DNA of 64,000 nt, from NCBI RefSeq assembly GCF_021390515.1, contig NZ_JAJUXI010000006.1, positions 372,001 through 436,000 of the forward strand, given 5' to 3'. A program made the translations under genes and the position numbers. The DNA comes from Dyadobacter sp. CY326. GTDB lineage: Bacteria > Bacteroidota > Bacteroidia > Cytophagales > Spirosomataceae. The notes under the pieces were generated by a model that did not search any database, was not told where the DNA came from, and was given only the letters and a program-made list of their open reading frames with translations. Of this stretch, positions 44,252 through 53,368 are shown one piece after another. Each line of letters begins with the position of its first letter. The first letter of the stretch is position 1.

Positions 44252-44881
44252 TTAAAAGTCGAATTCTACAATTCCCGAATCGTTCAGCAAATGGTGCGTA
44301 AGTTTTTCGTGTTTTTTTTCCGACCCTTGCAATGTCCAGTTTCCGGTAATTTGTCCGCCCAACCGACTTTGCTGGCCTTGCAAAATTTTCAGATTATGCT
44401 CTTTAAAAAGCTCCTCGTACATTTTCAGCGTCTTTTTCTGATAAGGGCATACAAGCCTGTAATTGCGGATCTGGCTTTTTTTGCGGATAAATTGCTGGAT
44501 TGGGGCCAGGATCACCAGCGACAAGCCTGAAATTACAAATGTCGCAATGGTAACCTCATAAAATCCGGCGCCAATGCCCATTCCTATTGCCGCCGTAACC
44601 CACACAATGGCGGCCGTTGTAATGCCCACAACCCGGTTATTTTCCCGGAAGATAATTCCTGCGCCAATGAACCCAATTCCCGTGACAATGTTCGCGGCGA
44701 TCCGTCCGGCATCTGAACTGATCTTGATTGAAATAATGGTAAACAATGTTGAGCCCACAGCGATCAAAATCATCGTCCTGAGCCCCGCTGACTTGCTTCG
44801 ATATTCCCGCTCCGTGCCAATAATAGCGCCCAGAAAAAATGAAATCAACAGCTTATGAATGTCCTCCGGCAAAAACTCCAT
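44252..44881 (-). CDS. MgtC/SapB family membrane protein
   Basis: 209 residues from ATG 44881 (an upstream in-frame ATG at 44911 falls within the preceding terminator). Four or five transmembrane helices; the conserved ISFFLGAIIGTEREYRSKSAGLRTMILI start with its acidic/basic pair and a C-terminal ACT-like domain. MgtC-like proteins aid growth at low magnesium or acid stress. Lies upstream of the ebo cluster on the same strand, 206 bases away. Confidence 0.92.
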   Translation of the reverse strand: MEFLPEDIHKLLISFFLGAIIGTEREYRSKSAGLRTMILIAVGSTLFTIISIKISSDAGRIAANIVTGIGFIGAGIIFRENNRVVGITTAAIVWVTAAIGMGIGAGFYEVTIATFVISGLSLVILAPIQQFIRKKSQIRNYRLVCPYQKKTLKMYEELFKEHNLKILQGQQSRLGGQITGNWTLQGSEKKHEKLTHHLLNDSGIVEFDF

Positions 44882-44909
44882 TTCTAAAAACCAAGGGTTG
44901 TTAATAACC

Positions 44910-44943
44910 AAAAGCCGGAAAGACGCTAAATCTCCCGGCTTTT
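44910..44943 (-). terminator. terminator of the toxin gene
   Basis: A 9-base stem AAAAGCCGG/CCGGCTTTT (44910-44918 and 44935-44943) with a T-run on the minus strand. Confidence 0.75.
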
Positions 44944-44961
44944 AATGAATGTAGTATAATG

Positions 44962-45297
44962 TTATTGGTTTCTGGCAATATCGTTTAGCAGATCTTCTAT
45001 TTCCTTTGCACTGATGTTTTCCTGTTCCGCTTTGTCGTATATGCTTAGGAGCACCACCTCTTCTTGCAAAATGAAAACGCAGGTTATTACCCGTGCACCG
45101 CCTCTTTTACCTCTGCCTTTGCTCTTTATTGCTAAGCGGATTTTGAAGCAATCCTTTCCAATAGGTGTGCCTTGGGCGGGATTCTCGGTGAGGCTTTCAC
45201 CTAGCTTATTGACGTCGTCTTTTAAGGAAGAATATTTTTTGGAGAGCCGTTTTAATTCTTTTTTGAAGTGTGTGGAAACAATTAATTCAAAGCTCAT
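44962..45297 (-). CDS. RelE/ParE-type toxin
   Basis: 111 residues. Has the RelE/ParE-like fold: FELIVSTHFKKELKRLSKKY at the start, a basic GRGKRGGARVITCVF middle and LLSIYDKAEQENISAKEIEDLL at the end. Likely an mRNA interferase or gyrase inhibitor. Overlaps the antitoxin by 11 bases, antitoxin first, the standard order. Whether it is active is unknown. Confidence 0.82.
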   Translation of the reverse strand: MSFELIVSTHFKKELKRLSKKYSSLKDDVNKLGESLTENPAQGTPIGKDCFKIRLAIKSKGRGKRGGARVITCVFILQEEVVLLSIYDKAEQENISAKEIEDLLNDIARNQ

Positions 45298-45523
45298 TTA
45301 AAACATCTTTAAGTGGCCATGTTTTTAATGTTCCCGCTTTCAAAGCAATATAATCCTGCTTCAAGTTTTCAAGGATCTGAGCTTTGGTTGGTTCTTCATC
45401 GTCGAAGTCCTCGTCTCTGATAACTGTAACCAGTTTTTCGCGCTCGGGTCTTGGTAATTGCCTTACCAAATCCAGGAGCTGCTGGAACGACAACGGAATA
45501 TTAAAATTGATCGTGTTTTCCAT
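45287..45523 (-). CDS. antitoxin-like small protein
   Basis: 78 residues, no DNA-binding motif obvious. Contains an amphipathic helix pair (FQQLLDLVRQLPRPEREKLV) and an acidic middle (DEDFDDEEPTKAQI), suited to bind a basic toxin. It precedes and overlaps the toxin gene by 11 bases. Resembles the antitoxins of RelE/ParE-like pairs in Bacteroidota. Confidence 0.7.
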   Translation of the reverse strand: MENTINFNIPLSFQQLLDLVRQLPRPEREKLVTVIRDEDFDDEEPTKAQILENLKQDYIALKAGTLKTWPLKDVLNEL

Positions 45524-45580
45524 TTGATTTCAATTTGATCTGAACAAATTTACAAAAAAGAATGCATCAAAGCATTCATC

Positions 45581-46870
45581 TCATCGGTTCATAATCTCCT
45601 CAATTTCCTCCGCTTCAATAGGAATGTGCGCCATGAGATCAATGTTGCCGTTTTCTGTAATCAGAATGTCATTTTCCAAACGAATGCCTAAACCTTCTTC
45701 CCGAATGTAGATGCCCGGCTCGCAAGTAAACACCATTCCCGGCTCGAAACGGCGATATTTGTTGCCCACGTCGTGAATATCTAATCCCAGAAAATGAGAG
45801 GTTCCATGCGGGAAATATTTCTTGTAAGCAGGTGTCTCCGGGTCTTGTTTGGCAATGTCATCTTTGGTAATCAAGCCCAGGCCGATCAGCTCACTCTCCA
45901 TGATTTTACCGACTTCCAAATGATATTCATCCCAGATATTTCCCGCAATTAACATTCCCTTTGCCGCTTTAAAAACGCGTAAAACCGCATCATAAACATC
46001 CCGCTGCCTTTTGGTGAAACGACCATTAACGGGAATGCTTCTGGTTAAATCTGCTCCATAATTGGCATATTCAGCCGCCACGTCCAGTAAAAGCAGGTCG
46101 CCATCTTTGCAAGGCTGCTCATTCTGAATGTAATGCAGCACGCACGCATTGGCGCCGGATGCGATAATCGGTTGGTAAGCAAAGCCTTTTGAACGATTGC
46201 GGATAAATTCATGCAGGAGCTCGGCCTCCACCTCAAATTCCTGAACGCCCGGTTTGACAAATGTTAGGAGCCGCTCGAAACCAAGCTTCGTAATGTCGCA
46301 GGCTTTTTGAAGCAACTCAATTTCCCTTGGCTGCTTAATCGCACGCAACTGATGCATCAGCGGCGCGAGCCTTAGCAATGTGTGCAGCGGATATTTTTCC
46401 CGGAATTCATTCACAAATCGCGTTTCGCGCGTCTGCACCTGGGAATCGTTGCGCGTGTGTTCGTTGGTGTTCAAATAAACCTGCTCGGCTTCAAAAACAA
46501 TGTTCCTGAAAACAGATTCATATTGATGGGTCCAGTAAATCGTCTTAATGCCCGTTACTCCGCGTGCCTGTTCCTTGGTCAGTTTGTCACCTTCCCAAAC
46601 GGCAATCATTTCATTGGTTTCCCTCAAAAAAAGCACTTCGCGCAGCTTTTCATCGGGATGTTCGGGCGAGAGAACGAGGATGGTTTCCTCCTGATCCACA
46701 CCGGTAAGATAAAACAGGTCCGTATTTTGCTTGAAACCCATCGAGCCATCCGCATTGGTTGGCATAATGTCGTTGGAGTTCAATATAACGAGTGACTTTG
46801 GCTTCAATAACTGGGTAAGTCGGCGGCGATTTTCTGTAAAAAGCTCCTGACCGATCGGGGCGTAACGCAT
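45581..46870 (-). CDS. Xaa-Pro aminopeptidase (peptidase M24)
   Basis: 429 residues. N-terminal aminopeptidase P domain (1-160) and a pita-bread M24 catalytic domain. Metal ligands fall in LLLDVAAEYANYGADLTR (Asp, Asp), HGTSHFLGLDIHDVG (His), and PGIYI...GIRLENDILI (Glu, Glu). Cytoplasmic; removes residues before proline. Divergent from the subtilase gene. Confidence 0.94.
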   Translation of the reverse strand: MRYAPIGQELFTENRRRLTQLLKPKSLVILNSNDIMPTNADGSMGFKQNTDLFYLTGVDQEETILVLSPEHPDEKLREVLFLRETNEMIAVWEGDKLTKEQARGVTGIKTIYWTHQYESVFRNIVFEAEQVYLNTNEHTRNDSQVQTRETRFVNEFREKYPLHTLLRLAPLMHQLRAIKQPREIELLQKACDITKLGFERLLTFVKPGVQEFEVEAELLHEFIRNRSKGFAYQPIIASGANACVLHYIQNEQPCKDGDLLLLDVAAEYANYGADLTRSIPVNGRFTKRQRDVYDAVLRVFKAAKGMLIAGNIWDEYHLEVGKIMESELIGLGLITKDDIAKQDPETPAYKKYFPHGTSHFLGLDIHDVGNKYRRFEPGMVFTCEPGIYIREEGLGIRLENDILITENGNIDLMAHIPIEAEEIEEIMNR

Positions 46871-46925
46871 GGTTGTTTAATTTTGTAACTGGTAATTTAA
46901 TTTGTAAAATTACGTTTATCTTGTT

Positions 46926-46933
46926 CAAAAGTA
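46926..46933 (-). promoter_or_regulatory. putative -7 element for the aminopeptidase gene
   Basis: TACTTTTG on the minus strand is an exact TAnnTTTG match 56 bases before the start; a clear -33 element was not seen. Confidence 0.35.
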
Positions 46934-47003
46934 GGGCGACAAACTTGTAAAAATCCGTTGCTCTTTTTCTATTGACCGATACAACCTAACTGCGATAATC
47001 TTC

Positions 47004-48530
47004 ATGAAAAAACTGCTTTTGCTAGCGTTTGTTTTAGCTCCATTATTTTTATCGGCAAGTCCGAAATATTGGATTTACCTCAAAAATAAAGACCTGAACG
47101 CCGCACCGGCTGTTTCTGCATTAACGCTCGAAAACCGCCTCAAATTAGGCCTCGTCGCCTCCGACGAACTGGACCTTCCTGTAAAGGGAGAATACGAGCG
47201 GGCTTTGCGCGAGCAATCCGTGAACATTATTAATCGTTCCAAATGGCTCAATGCGGTTTCGGCAATCATGACGAGCGAGCAGGCCATGAAAGTGCGGGAG
47301 CTGGATTTTGTGCAGGAAGTGGTTCCTATTGATCCCGGATTTTACATTGCACGGACCAAGGCTGTTGAAAAAGCCCAGATGGCGCCTGTAATGTCTCAGG
47401 TTCAGGCCAATGCATTTTTGAAAGAAAACATTTCTGCCAAAGACGTGACCATAGGGGTGATCGACGCAGGTTTTTATGGTGCAGATTCTTCGCTTTCCCT
47501 TACCCAGATTTTTTCCAATAAAAGAATTTTAGGCATTCGCGATTACGTGAAGCCTGGCCGCTCGGGAGAATTGCTTTTCAGCACAGCCGAGTCGTTTTCG
47601 GATATGCATGGAACGGAGGTTTTGGCTGCCATTGCGGGCATTGATTTCCAGGATGAGATCCAATATGGAATGGCCACCAATGCAAAGTTTTATTTGGCAA
47701 GAACAGATTATTCGTTGCGTGAATACAGAGGCGAGGAAGACAACTGGATCGCCGCAATGGAGTGGATGGACAGCTTGGGCGTGCGTTTGATCAACACATC
47801 ATTGGGTTATGCCAAAGGTTTTTCTGACCCAAAAGAAAATTACGTTCCTGCGCAAATGGACGGCAAAACTTCCGCGATTTCAAAAGCTGCGCAAATTGCA
47901 TCGGACAGAAAAGGCATTATGCTGATCGTTTCGGCTGGAAATGAAGGCGATGATAAAAGCTGGGAAATCGTTTCGGCTCCGGCGGATGCAAAAGGTGTTT
48001 TAGCAGTTGGTGCGACGAATGGAAAGCTTTGGAACAGAATCGGTTACAGCAGTGTTGGGCCTGAATTTTTGTCTTATGTCAAACCCAATGTTTCCTGCTT
48101 CTCACTGTATGGAACGTCGTTATCTGCGCCGGTGATTACGGGATTTGCGGCTTGTCTTTTGCAAGCGAATCCAAAATTGACCAACAAAGAATTGATCAGC
48201 CTCATTGAAAAATCGGCGCATTTATATCCTTACGGCAACAATTTCGTGGGATACGGCGTGCCGCAGGCTTCACGTGCGCTTGCACTCGCAAAAGCGCCTT
48301 ATTTGCCTGATAATGCGAAATTAATCAATGCAAAAGGACGCAGTTGCGATGTTGACGTCGACACGGAAGAGCAAATGGTTGCCATTTATAGAAAGAAAAC
48401 GGATAAAGACGTTATCGCCCAGCAAGTTGCGAAAGTTCAAAATGGCAAAATTGCATTGAAACGCCAGAATGGCGAGCGTTTCACGACCATTGATCTCAGA
48501 AATTATGTGATCGAAGTGGCTTGGGATTAA
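47004..48530 (+). CDS. secreted subtilisin-like serine peptidase (S8)
   Basis: 508 residues with a signal peptide (about 1-18). The catalytic triad is D154 (GVIDAGFYG), H202 (SDMHGTEVL) and S372 (YGTSLSAP); the oxyanion region IVSAGNEGD is present. A propeptide of about 100 residues precedes it, and the C-terminal 80 residues form a small extra domain without a type IX sorting tail. Periplasmic or secreted. Stops 2 bases before the convergent antiporter gene. Confidence 0.92.
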   Translation: MKKLLLLAFVLAPLFLSASPKYWIYLKNKDLNAAPAVSALTLENRLKLGLVASDELDLPVKGEYERALREQSVNIINRSKWLNAVSAIMTSEQAMKVRELDFVQEVVPIDPGFYIARTKAVEKAQMAPVMSQVQANAFLKENISAKDVTIGVIDAGFYGADSSLSLTQIFSNKRILGIRDYVKPGRSGELLFSTAESFSDMHGTEVLAAIAGIDFQDEIQYGMATNAKFYLARTDYSLREYRGEEDNWIAAMEWMDSLGVRLINTSLGYAKGFSDPKENYVPAQMDGKTSAISKAAQIASDRKGIMLIVSAGNEGDDKSWEIVSAPADAKGVLAVGATNGKLWNRIGYSSVGPEFLSYVKPNVSCFSLYGTSLSAPVITGFAACLLQANPKLTNKELISLIEKSAHLYPYGNNFVGYGVPQASRALALAKAPYLPDNAKLINAKGRSCDVDVDTEEQMVAIYRKKTDKDVIAQQVAKVQNGKIALKRQNGERFTTIDLRNYVIEVAWD

Positions 48531-48532
48531 TG

Positions 48533-50128
48533 TCATCCGGAATTTCTTAATCTCGCTTCTTCCAAGTCCAATTCCCTTTCTTTTGTCTTGATCAATTCGT
48601 CGGAACAAACCTGGTCCCGGCGAATTTTTCGTATTTCCTCGCGCTTGACGCCCACAATCTCAACGAGCATTTTTCGGTAAGCCCTTGCAAATCCGCGCGT
48701 TGCACTGCTGTCCACATCCAGATAGCGCGTGTCTGCAAGCTCAATGATCTTTTCGTAGCGGTCTTTCAAAAGTCTGAACGGCTCAAACTGAGAGATTTCA
48801 CCTTCATAATTTGACTGCATATATTCAAGGCTCACCGTCGCGAGGCGGGCATTAATGATCGCTTTTTGTTCATTTTTGTTTTCGCCTTCATCTTCAATTT
48901 TTAGCCAGCGAATCAGGAAAGGAAGGCTCAATCCCTGTAAAACAAGTGTAAAAAGGATTACGACAAATGTGATAAATAAGATCAGATCACGGTTTGGATA
49001 AGCTCTGCCGTCGAGCGTTAACGGGATGGCCAATGCGGAGGCCAGCGAAACAACGCCGCGCATGCCGCTCCATGCCACAATAAAGGTCGTCTGCCAGTTG
49101 GGTCGCACCTCATTTTCCCTGACCCTTTTAGACAAAATCCTGGGCAGATAAGTGCCGGGATAAACCCAGATGATGCGGATCAAAATGGTGACGAGGCTGA
49201 TAATAACCGCATAGGAAAGCAATTCCAACAACGAATAGGCGCCAAGTCCGGTCATGACTTGCGGCAATTGTAGCCCAATGAGAATGAAAACAATGCCGTT
49301 TAGCAGGAAAATGACCGTTTCCCAAACGTAAGTGCTCTGCATTCTGGACTGATAAGCAAAGACTTCGTGCGAGCGGAAACTTAGAAACAACCCGCCGCTC
49401 ACAACCGCGAGCACGCCCGAATATTCGAAATGTTCAGCCGCGATATACATCATATAAGGCGTAATGAATGTAAGCGCGGTGTCAATGGCTGGCGTTGTCG
49501 GGAAATATTTGTGAACAAAATAGAGCAAAACCGCAATCACAAGCCCGACCAAGATGCCCATTCCTGCCACCATGAAAAAGTCTAGTCCAGCTCGCCACAA
49601 CACAAATTCGCCCGTCGCGATGGTTGCAAGCGCAAATCGGAAAACGATCAGCGAAGAAGCATCATTAACCAGGCTTTCACCTTCCAAAATCGTCACGACT
49701 TTCTTGGGAACTTTCAAGCCCTGCAAAACTGAGGTTGCCGCAACCGCATCGGGCGGAGAAATGACGCCACCCAGTAAAAAACCCATTGCCAATGTAAATC
49801 CGGGAATGATTGCGCTCGTAAGATAAGCAACCGCCGTGGCCGTAAAAACCACTAAACCAATTGAAAGCAATCCAATGGGCCGTCGCGCTTTCCAGAAATC
49901 TTTCCAGGAAGTGTTCCAGGCCGCCATATATAAAAGCGGTGGTAAAAAGATCAGAAACACCCAATCCGGTTCGAGCTGCATGTGCGGCATGCCAGGAATA
50001 AAACTGATGAACAAACCGGCGATTACTAAAAAGATAGGATAAGAGACTCCGATTTTTTCGCTCAGCATGGTGAGCATTGAGACGATGAAAAGGAGGGAAA
50101 TGATTAATAGTAAATTATCGTGAACCAT
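48533..50128 (-). CDS. Na+/H+ antiporter, CPA1 family
   Basis: 531 residues, about twelve transmembrane helices followed by a cytoplasmic C-terminal helical domain of about 110 residues. GFLLGGVISPPDAVAAT contains the ion-binding Asp of the family, followed by LVNDASSLIVF (the conserved ND/EGESLVNDA region is complete). Exchanges sodium or other cations for protons and so controls pH and salt stress. Monocistronic, convergent with the subtilase. Confidence 0.92.
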   Translation of the reverse strand: MVHDNLLLIISLLFIVSMLTMLSEKIGVSYPIFLVIAGLFISFIPGMPHMQLEPDWVFLIFLPPLLYMAAWNTSWKDFWKARRPIGLLSIGLVVFTATAVAYLTSAIIPGFTLAMGFLLGGVISPPDAVAATSVLQGLKVPKKVVTILEGESLVNDASSLIVFRFALATIATGEFVLWRAGLDFFMVAGMGILVGLVIAVLLYFVHKYFPTTPAIDTALTFITPYMMYIAAEHFEYSGVLAVVSGGLFLSFRSHEVFAYQSRMQSTYVWETVIFLLNGIVFILIGLQLPQVMTGLGAYSLLELLSYAVIISLVTILIRIIWVYPGTYLPRILSKRVRENEVRPNWQTTFIVAWSGMRGVVSLASALAIPLTLDGRAYPNRDLILFITFVVILFTLVLQGLSLPFLIRWLKIEDEGENKNEQKAIINARLATVSLEYMQSNYEGEISQFEPFRLLKDRYEKIIELADTRYLDVDSSATRGFARAYRKMLVEIVGVKREEIRKIRRDQVCSDELIKTKERELDLEEARLRNSG

Positions 50129-50231
50129 AGAGGAAAGTGAAGTTTCGGGATATAAATGTATGCAAAAATGGAAAGAGACGTTATAACATTTTGTGTGTTA
50201 TCGAGCACGCAGAATGATTTTTTGGTTCAAC

Positions 50232-50265
50232 TTTGCTGGAAAAATAACAGATCTTGCTATCTTTA
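50232..50265 (+). promoter_or_regulatory. putative promoter of the oxidoreductase gene
   Basis: TTTG at 50232-50235, a 22-base spacer, TATCTTTA at 50258-50265; start codon 58 bases downstream. One mismatch from the consensus. Confidence 0.4.
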
Positions 50266-50322
50266 TTGCTCCGAAAGATCTTTAATGCATCATAAATTTT
50301 ATCACCTAATCCTTAATTTACA

Positions 50323-51612
50323 ATGAGTACTTCTCGAAGAGATGTTCTGAAAATGGCAGGCATTGCGCTGGCAGGCAGCACATTACCCGCTGTTACGATC
50401 CTGAATCCAAACCGTGCGTTTGCTGGGGTTAACGCTGAAACGCTAAAAGTGGGTTTGATCGGTTGCGGCGGACGTGGTTCCGGTGCGGCTAACCAGGCTT
50501 TGAAGGCTGATCCAAATGTTGTTCTCCACGCAATGGGAGATATATTCAAAGATAAAATGGATTCTTCACTGGAAAACCTGACCAAGGTGCATGGCGCCAA
50601 AGTGAAGGTTGATGAAGGTCATAAATTTGTTGGATTTGATGCTTTCAAAAAAGTGCTTGACTCGGGTGTGGACGTTGTAATTCTTGCAACGCCTCCTCAT
50701 TTCCGTCCAGAGCATTTGACTGCTGCCATCAATGCAGGCAAGCACGTTTTTTGTGAAAAACCGGTGGCTGTTGACGCGCCGGGTGTCCGCAAAGTTTTGG
50801 ACGCGGCCAAATTGGCAAAACAAAAAAATGTATCCTTAATGTCAGGTTTCTGCTGGCGTTACCATGAGCCAAAGCGTGCAAGTTTCGGAAAAATCCTGGA
50901 TGGCGCTGTTGGTGATATTTCTGCGATTTACAACACTTATGATACAGGCACATTGTGGTCTTTCCCACGTGTACAAGGCTGGACAGATGCAGAATATGTG
51001 TTGCGTAACTGGACTTATTACACGTGGCTTGCAGGTGACCACATTGTTGAGCAGGCTGTGCACAGCATTGACATGATGTCGTGGGCAATGGGCGGAAAAC
51101 TGCCTTTGTCAGCAACAGGAACGGGTGGCCGTCAGGTTCGTACGGATGCCCTTTTCGGTAATATTTTCGATCACTTTGCTGTCACTTACGAATATGAAGG
51201 CGGCGTGAAAGGTTTCCACCATTCGAGACAACAGGCGAATTGCGAAAACAGCTATCTGGTTGAAACAATTGGAACAAAAGGCCGTGCAATGGTGAACTGC
51301 GCAAGAAATGTGCATGAGATCGTCGGTCAAAATCCATGGAAATATGACGGTGTTCAAAATGATATGTATCAAACTGAGCATAACGAGCTTTTCGCATCCA
51401 TCAGAAGCGGCAAGCTGATCAATGATGGCGAATTTATGGCGCAAAGCACATTGCTGGCGATCATGGGAAGAATGGCTGCGTACACAGGAAAGCGCGTAAC
51501 CTGGGATGAAGCAATGAACTCGACAGAAAAACTGGGACCGGATACATATAGTTTTGATATGAAGCCGCCAGTTGTTGAAGTTGCCAGACCTGGTATCACT
51601 GCGTTTTCATAA
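50323..51612 (+). CDS. Tat-exported Gfo/Idh/MocA oxidoreductase
   Basis: 429 residues. A Tat signal (SRRDVLK) and hydrophobic stretch end at about residue 34, then a Rossmann fold with GLIGCGGRGSG (45-54) and the family CEKPVAVD motif. Oxidises or reduces a sugar-like substrate with NAD(P), probably retained by the cell envelope. Followed 6 bases later by a Tat-exported TIM-barrel gene, so the two likely work on one carbohydrate. Confidence 0.92.
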   Translation: MSTSRRDVLKMAGIALAGSTLPAVTILNPNRAFAGVNAETLKVGLIGCGGRGSGAANQALKADPNVVLHAMGDIFKDKMDSSLENLTKVHGAKVKVDEGHKFVGFDAFKKVLDSGVDVVILATPPHFRPEHLTAAINAGKHVFCEKPVAVDAPGVRKVLDAAKLAKQKNVSLMSGFCWRYHEPKRASFGKILDGAVGDISAIYNTYDTGTLWSFPRVQGWTDAEYVLRNWTYYTWLAGDHIVEQAVHSIDMMSWAMGGKLPLSATGTGGRQVRTDALFGNIFDHFAVTYEYEGGVKGFHHSRQQANCENSYLVETIGTKGRAMVNCARNVHEIVGQNPWKYDGVQNDMYQTEHNELFASIRSGKLINDGEFMAQSTLLAIMGRMAAYTGKRVTWDEAMNSTEKLGPDTYSFDMKPPVVEVARPGITAFS

Positions 51613-51618
51613 GATCAT

Positions 51619-52572
51619 ATGCAAAGAAGAGATTTTCTGAAAAACTCGGCTCTTGCTGCAACCGGTGCTGCGGTTGGTGCTGCCACCGTTGGCAATGCAT
51701 CAGCTGCTAATGCATCCTTGCTTACAAATCCGGGATCACCCATCATTACGCCTGCTGGCACATTGGCCAGACCAATGGTTAAAAAGAGTTTGATGTGGGG
51801 AATGGTTAAAGAGGATTTGTCTGTAATGGACAAATTTAAATTGCTCAAAGATCTTGGTTATGACGGTGTAGAGCTCGATTCTCCCGACAAGCTGGATATG
51901 AAGGAGGTTCTTGCAGCAAGAGATAAAACCGGTTTGCTTATTCCCGGCACGGTGAATTCAATGCATTGGAAACTTCCATTGTCTGACCCCGATCCAAAGA
52001 AAAGGGAAGAATGCGCCAAGTCCATTGAAAAAGCTTTGTGGGACACCAAAGAATATGGTGGCAACACGGTGCTGGTGGTGCCGGGCGTGGTGACGGCAAA
52101 CGTAACTTATGGCGAGGCATATGAACGTTCTCAGGCCGAGATCCGCAAATTGCTTCCCATTGCTGAAAAAACAGGTGTTAAAATTGCAATAGAAAACGTC
52201 TGGAACCAGTTCTTGCTCAGTCCGTTGGAGGCAGCAAAATTTGTCGACGATTTCAACCATCCAATGGTTGGCTGGTATTTGGACATAGGCAATGTGCTCC
52301 GTTACAGCTGGCCTGCTTCCTGGATTGAGGCGTTGAACAAGCGTATTTTGAAGCTTCATTTGAAAGAATTCAGCTTTAAAAAACAAAATGACCTCGGTCT
52401 CTGGAAAGGTTTCGATGTGGAGTTTATGGAAGGCGATAATAATTGGCCGGAAGTAAATAAAGCGCTGGAAAAAATAGGTTACTCAGGCTGGGCATCCGCA
52501 GAAGTCCCCGGCGGTGATCGCAAACGGCTGCTTACCATCCGGGAGAAGATGGATGAGGTTTTTAAAGCATAA
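51619..52572 (+). CDS. Tat-exported sugar phosphate isomerase/epimerase-like TIM barrel
   Basis: 317 residues. A Tat signal (QRRDFLK, then AAATGAAVGAATVG) precedes an AP endonuclease 2-type TIM barrel: GYDGVELDSPD, the metal-binding Glu in IAIENVWNQF, GWYLDIGNVLR, KLHLKEFSFK and a final WASAEVPGGD. Such enzymes isomerise or epimerise sugars or inositols. Second gene of a pair with the Gfo/Idh/MocA enzyme. Confidence 0.9.
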   Translation: MQRRDFLKNSALAATGAAVGAATVGNASAANASLLTNPGSPIITPAGTLARPMVKKSLMWGMVKEDLSVMDKFKLLKDLGYDGVELDSPDKLDMKEVLAARDKTGLLIPGTVNSMHWKLPLSDPDPKKREECAKSIEKALWDTKEYGGNTVLVVPGVVTANVTYGEAYERSQAEIRKLLPIAEKTGVKIAIENVWNQFLLSPLEAAKFVDDFNHPMVGWYLDIGNVLRYSWPASWIEALNKRILKLHLKEFSFKKQNDLGLWKGFDVEFMEGDNNWPEVNKALEKIGYSGWASAEVPGGDRKRLLTIREKMDEVFKA

Positions 52573-52582
52573 ACAATACGAA

Positions 52583-52635
52583 TTGCTATAAAGCAAAATA
52601 GCCCGGAAATTCCGGGCTATTTTGCTTTATAGCAA
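52583..52635 (+). terminator. very long perfect hairpin, likely terminator
   Basis: A perfect 26-base inverted repeat (52583-52608 and 52610-52635) with a single-base centre, just after the TIM-barrel stop and 48 bases before the regulator gene. It is longer than most terminators and lacks a T-run after the stem. Confidence 0.75.
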
Positions 52636-52682
52636 GAAATTTTACTATTCTTGCATAATTATTACGACACACTATATCATTC

Positions 52683-53264
52683 ATGCCAAAACAATTACTT
52701 TCCTTTCTCGGGGCAATGGCCCCGCTTGATGACACCGTTCATTCCGAATTTCTCCAAGTTTTAAAACCCATCAATGTGCCCAAAGGAAAGCTGCTGCTTT
52801 CCGAAGGTGAGATTTGCGACAAGCTTTGGTTTGTCAAAACCGGCCTCGCCCGAGGCTGCTATATTACCAGCAATGGCGCAGGGAAAAGTCACGAGGTTAC
52901 CGAGTGGTTCGCCAGTGAAAATGATTTCTTCCACGCCTTCGAAAGCTTTGTCAGACAAGTTCCTTCCCAGGAATTTATCGAAACTTTGGAGCCTTGCCAA
53001 TTGATCTATATTTGCCGCAACGACCTTTATCGCCTCTATGCCAAGCATCCCGAAATATCCAATGTTGGCAGAATTATCGCCGAGCGTTATGGACTTCTTC
53101 ACAAGGAACGCCTCCGCGAAATGCGTCTCCACTCCGCCCAGGAACGCCTGAATATTTTCCACAACCAATCCAAAGAACTCTTCCTTCGCGTCCCTCAAAA
53201 ATATATTGCCTCCTATCTAGGCATTTCAGAAAACTACGTAAGCAAGCTCAAAGCCAAGCATTGA
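52683..53264 (+). CDS. Crp/Fnr-family transcriptional regulator
   Basis: 193 residues: cyclic-nucleotide-binding-like beta barrel (about 20-120), then an alpha-helical linker and a C-terminal helix-turn-helix (VPQKYIASYLGISENYVSKLK). Binds no known ligand here; the phosphate-binding cassette of true CRP is not evident. Target genes unknown. Confidence 0.9.
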   Translation: MPKQLLSFLGAMAPLDDTVHSEFLQVLKPINVPKGKLLLSEGEICDKLWFVKTGLARGCYITSNGAGKSHEVTEWFASENDFFHAFESFVRQVPSQEFIETLEPCQLIYICRNDLYRLYAKHPEISNVGRIIAERYGLLHKERLREMRLHSAQERLNIFHNQSKELFLRVPQKYIASYLGISENYVSKLKAKH

Positions 53265-53368
53265 TTTTCTGGGTTTTTGTAGGTGCGAAGCTGGGTTTTT
53301 GGTATCCGTCATATAATTAATTGGTTTTTTATTTGTATCAATCAAATTTATCCAATCCTGGTTGATAC

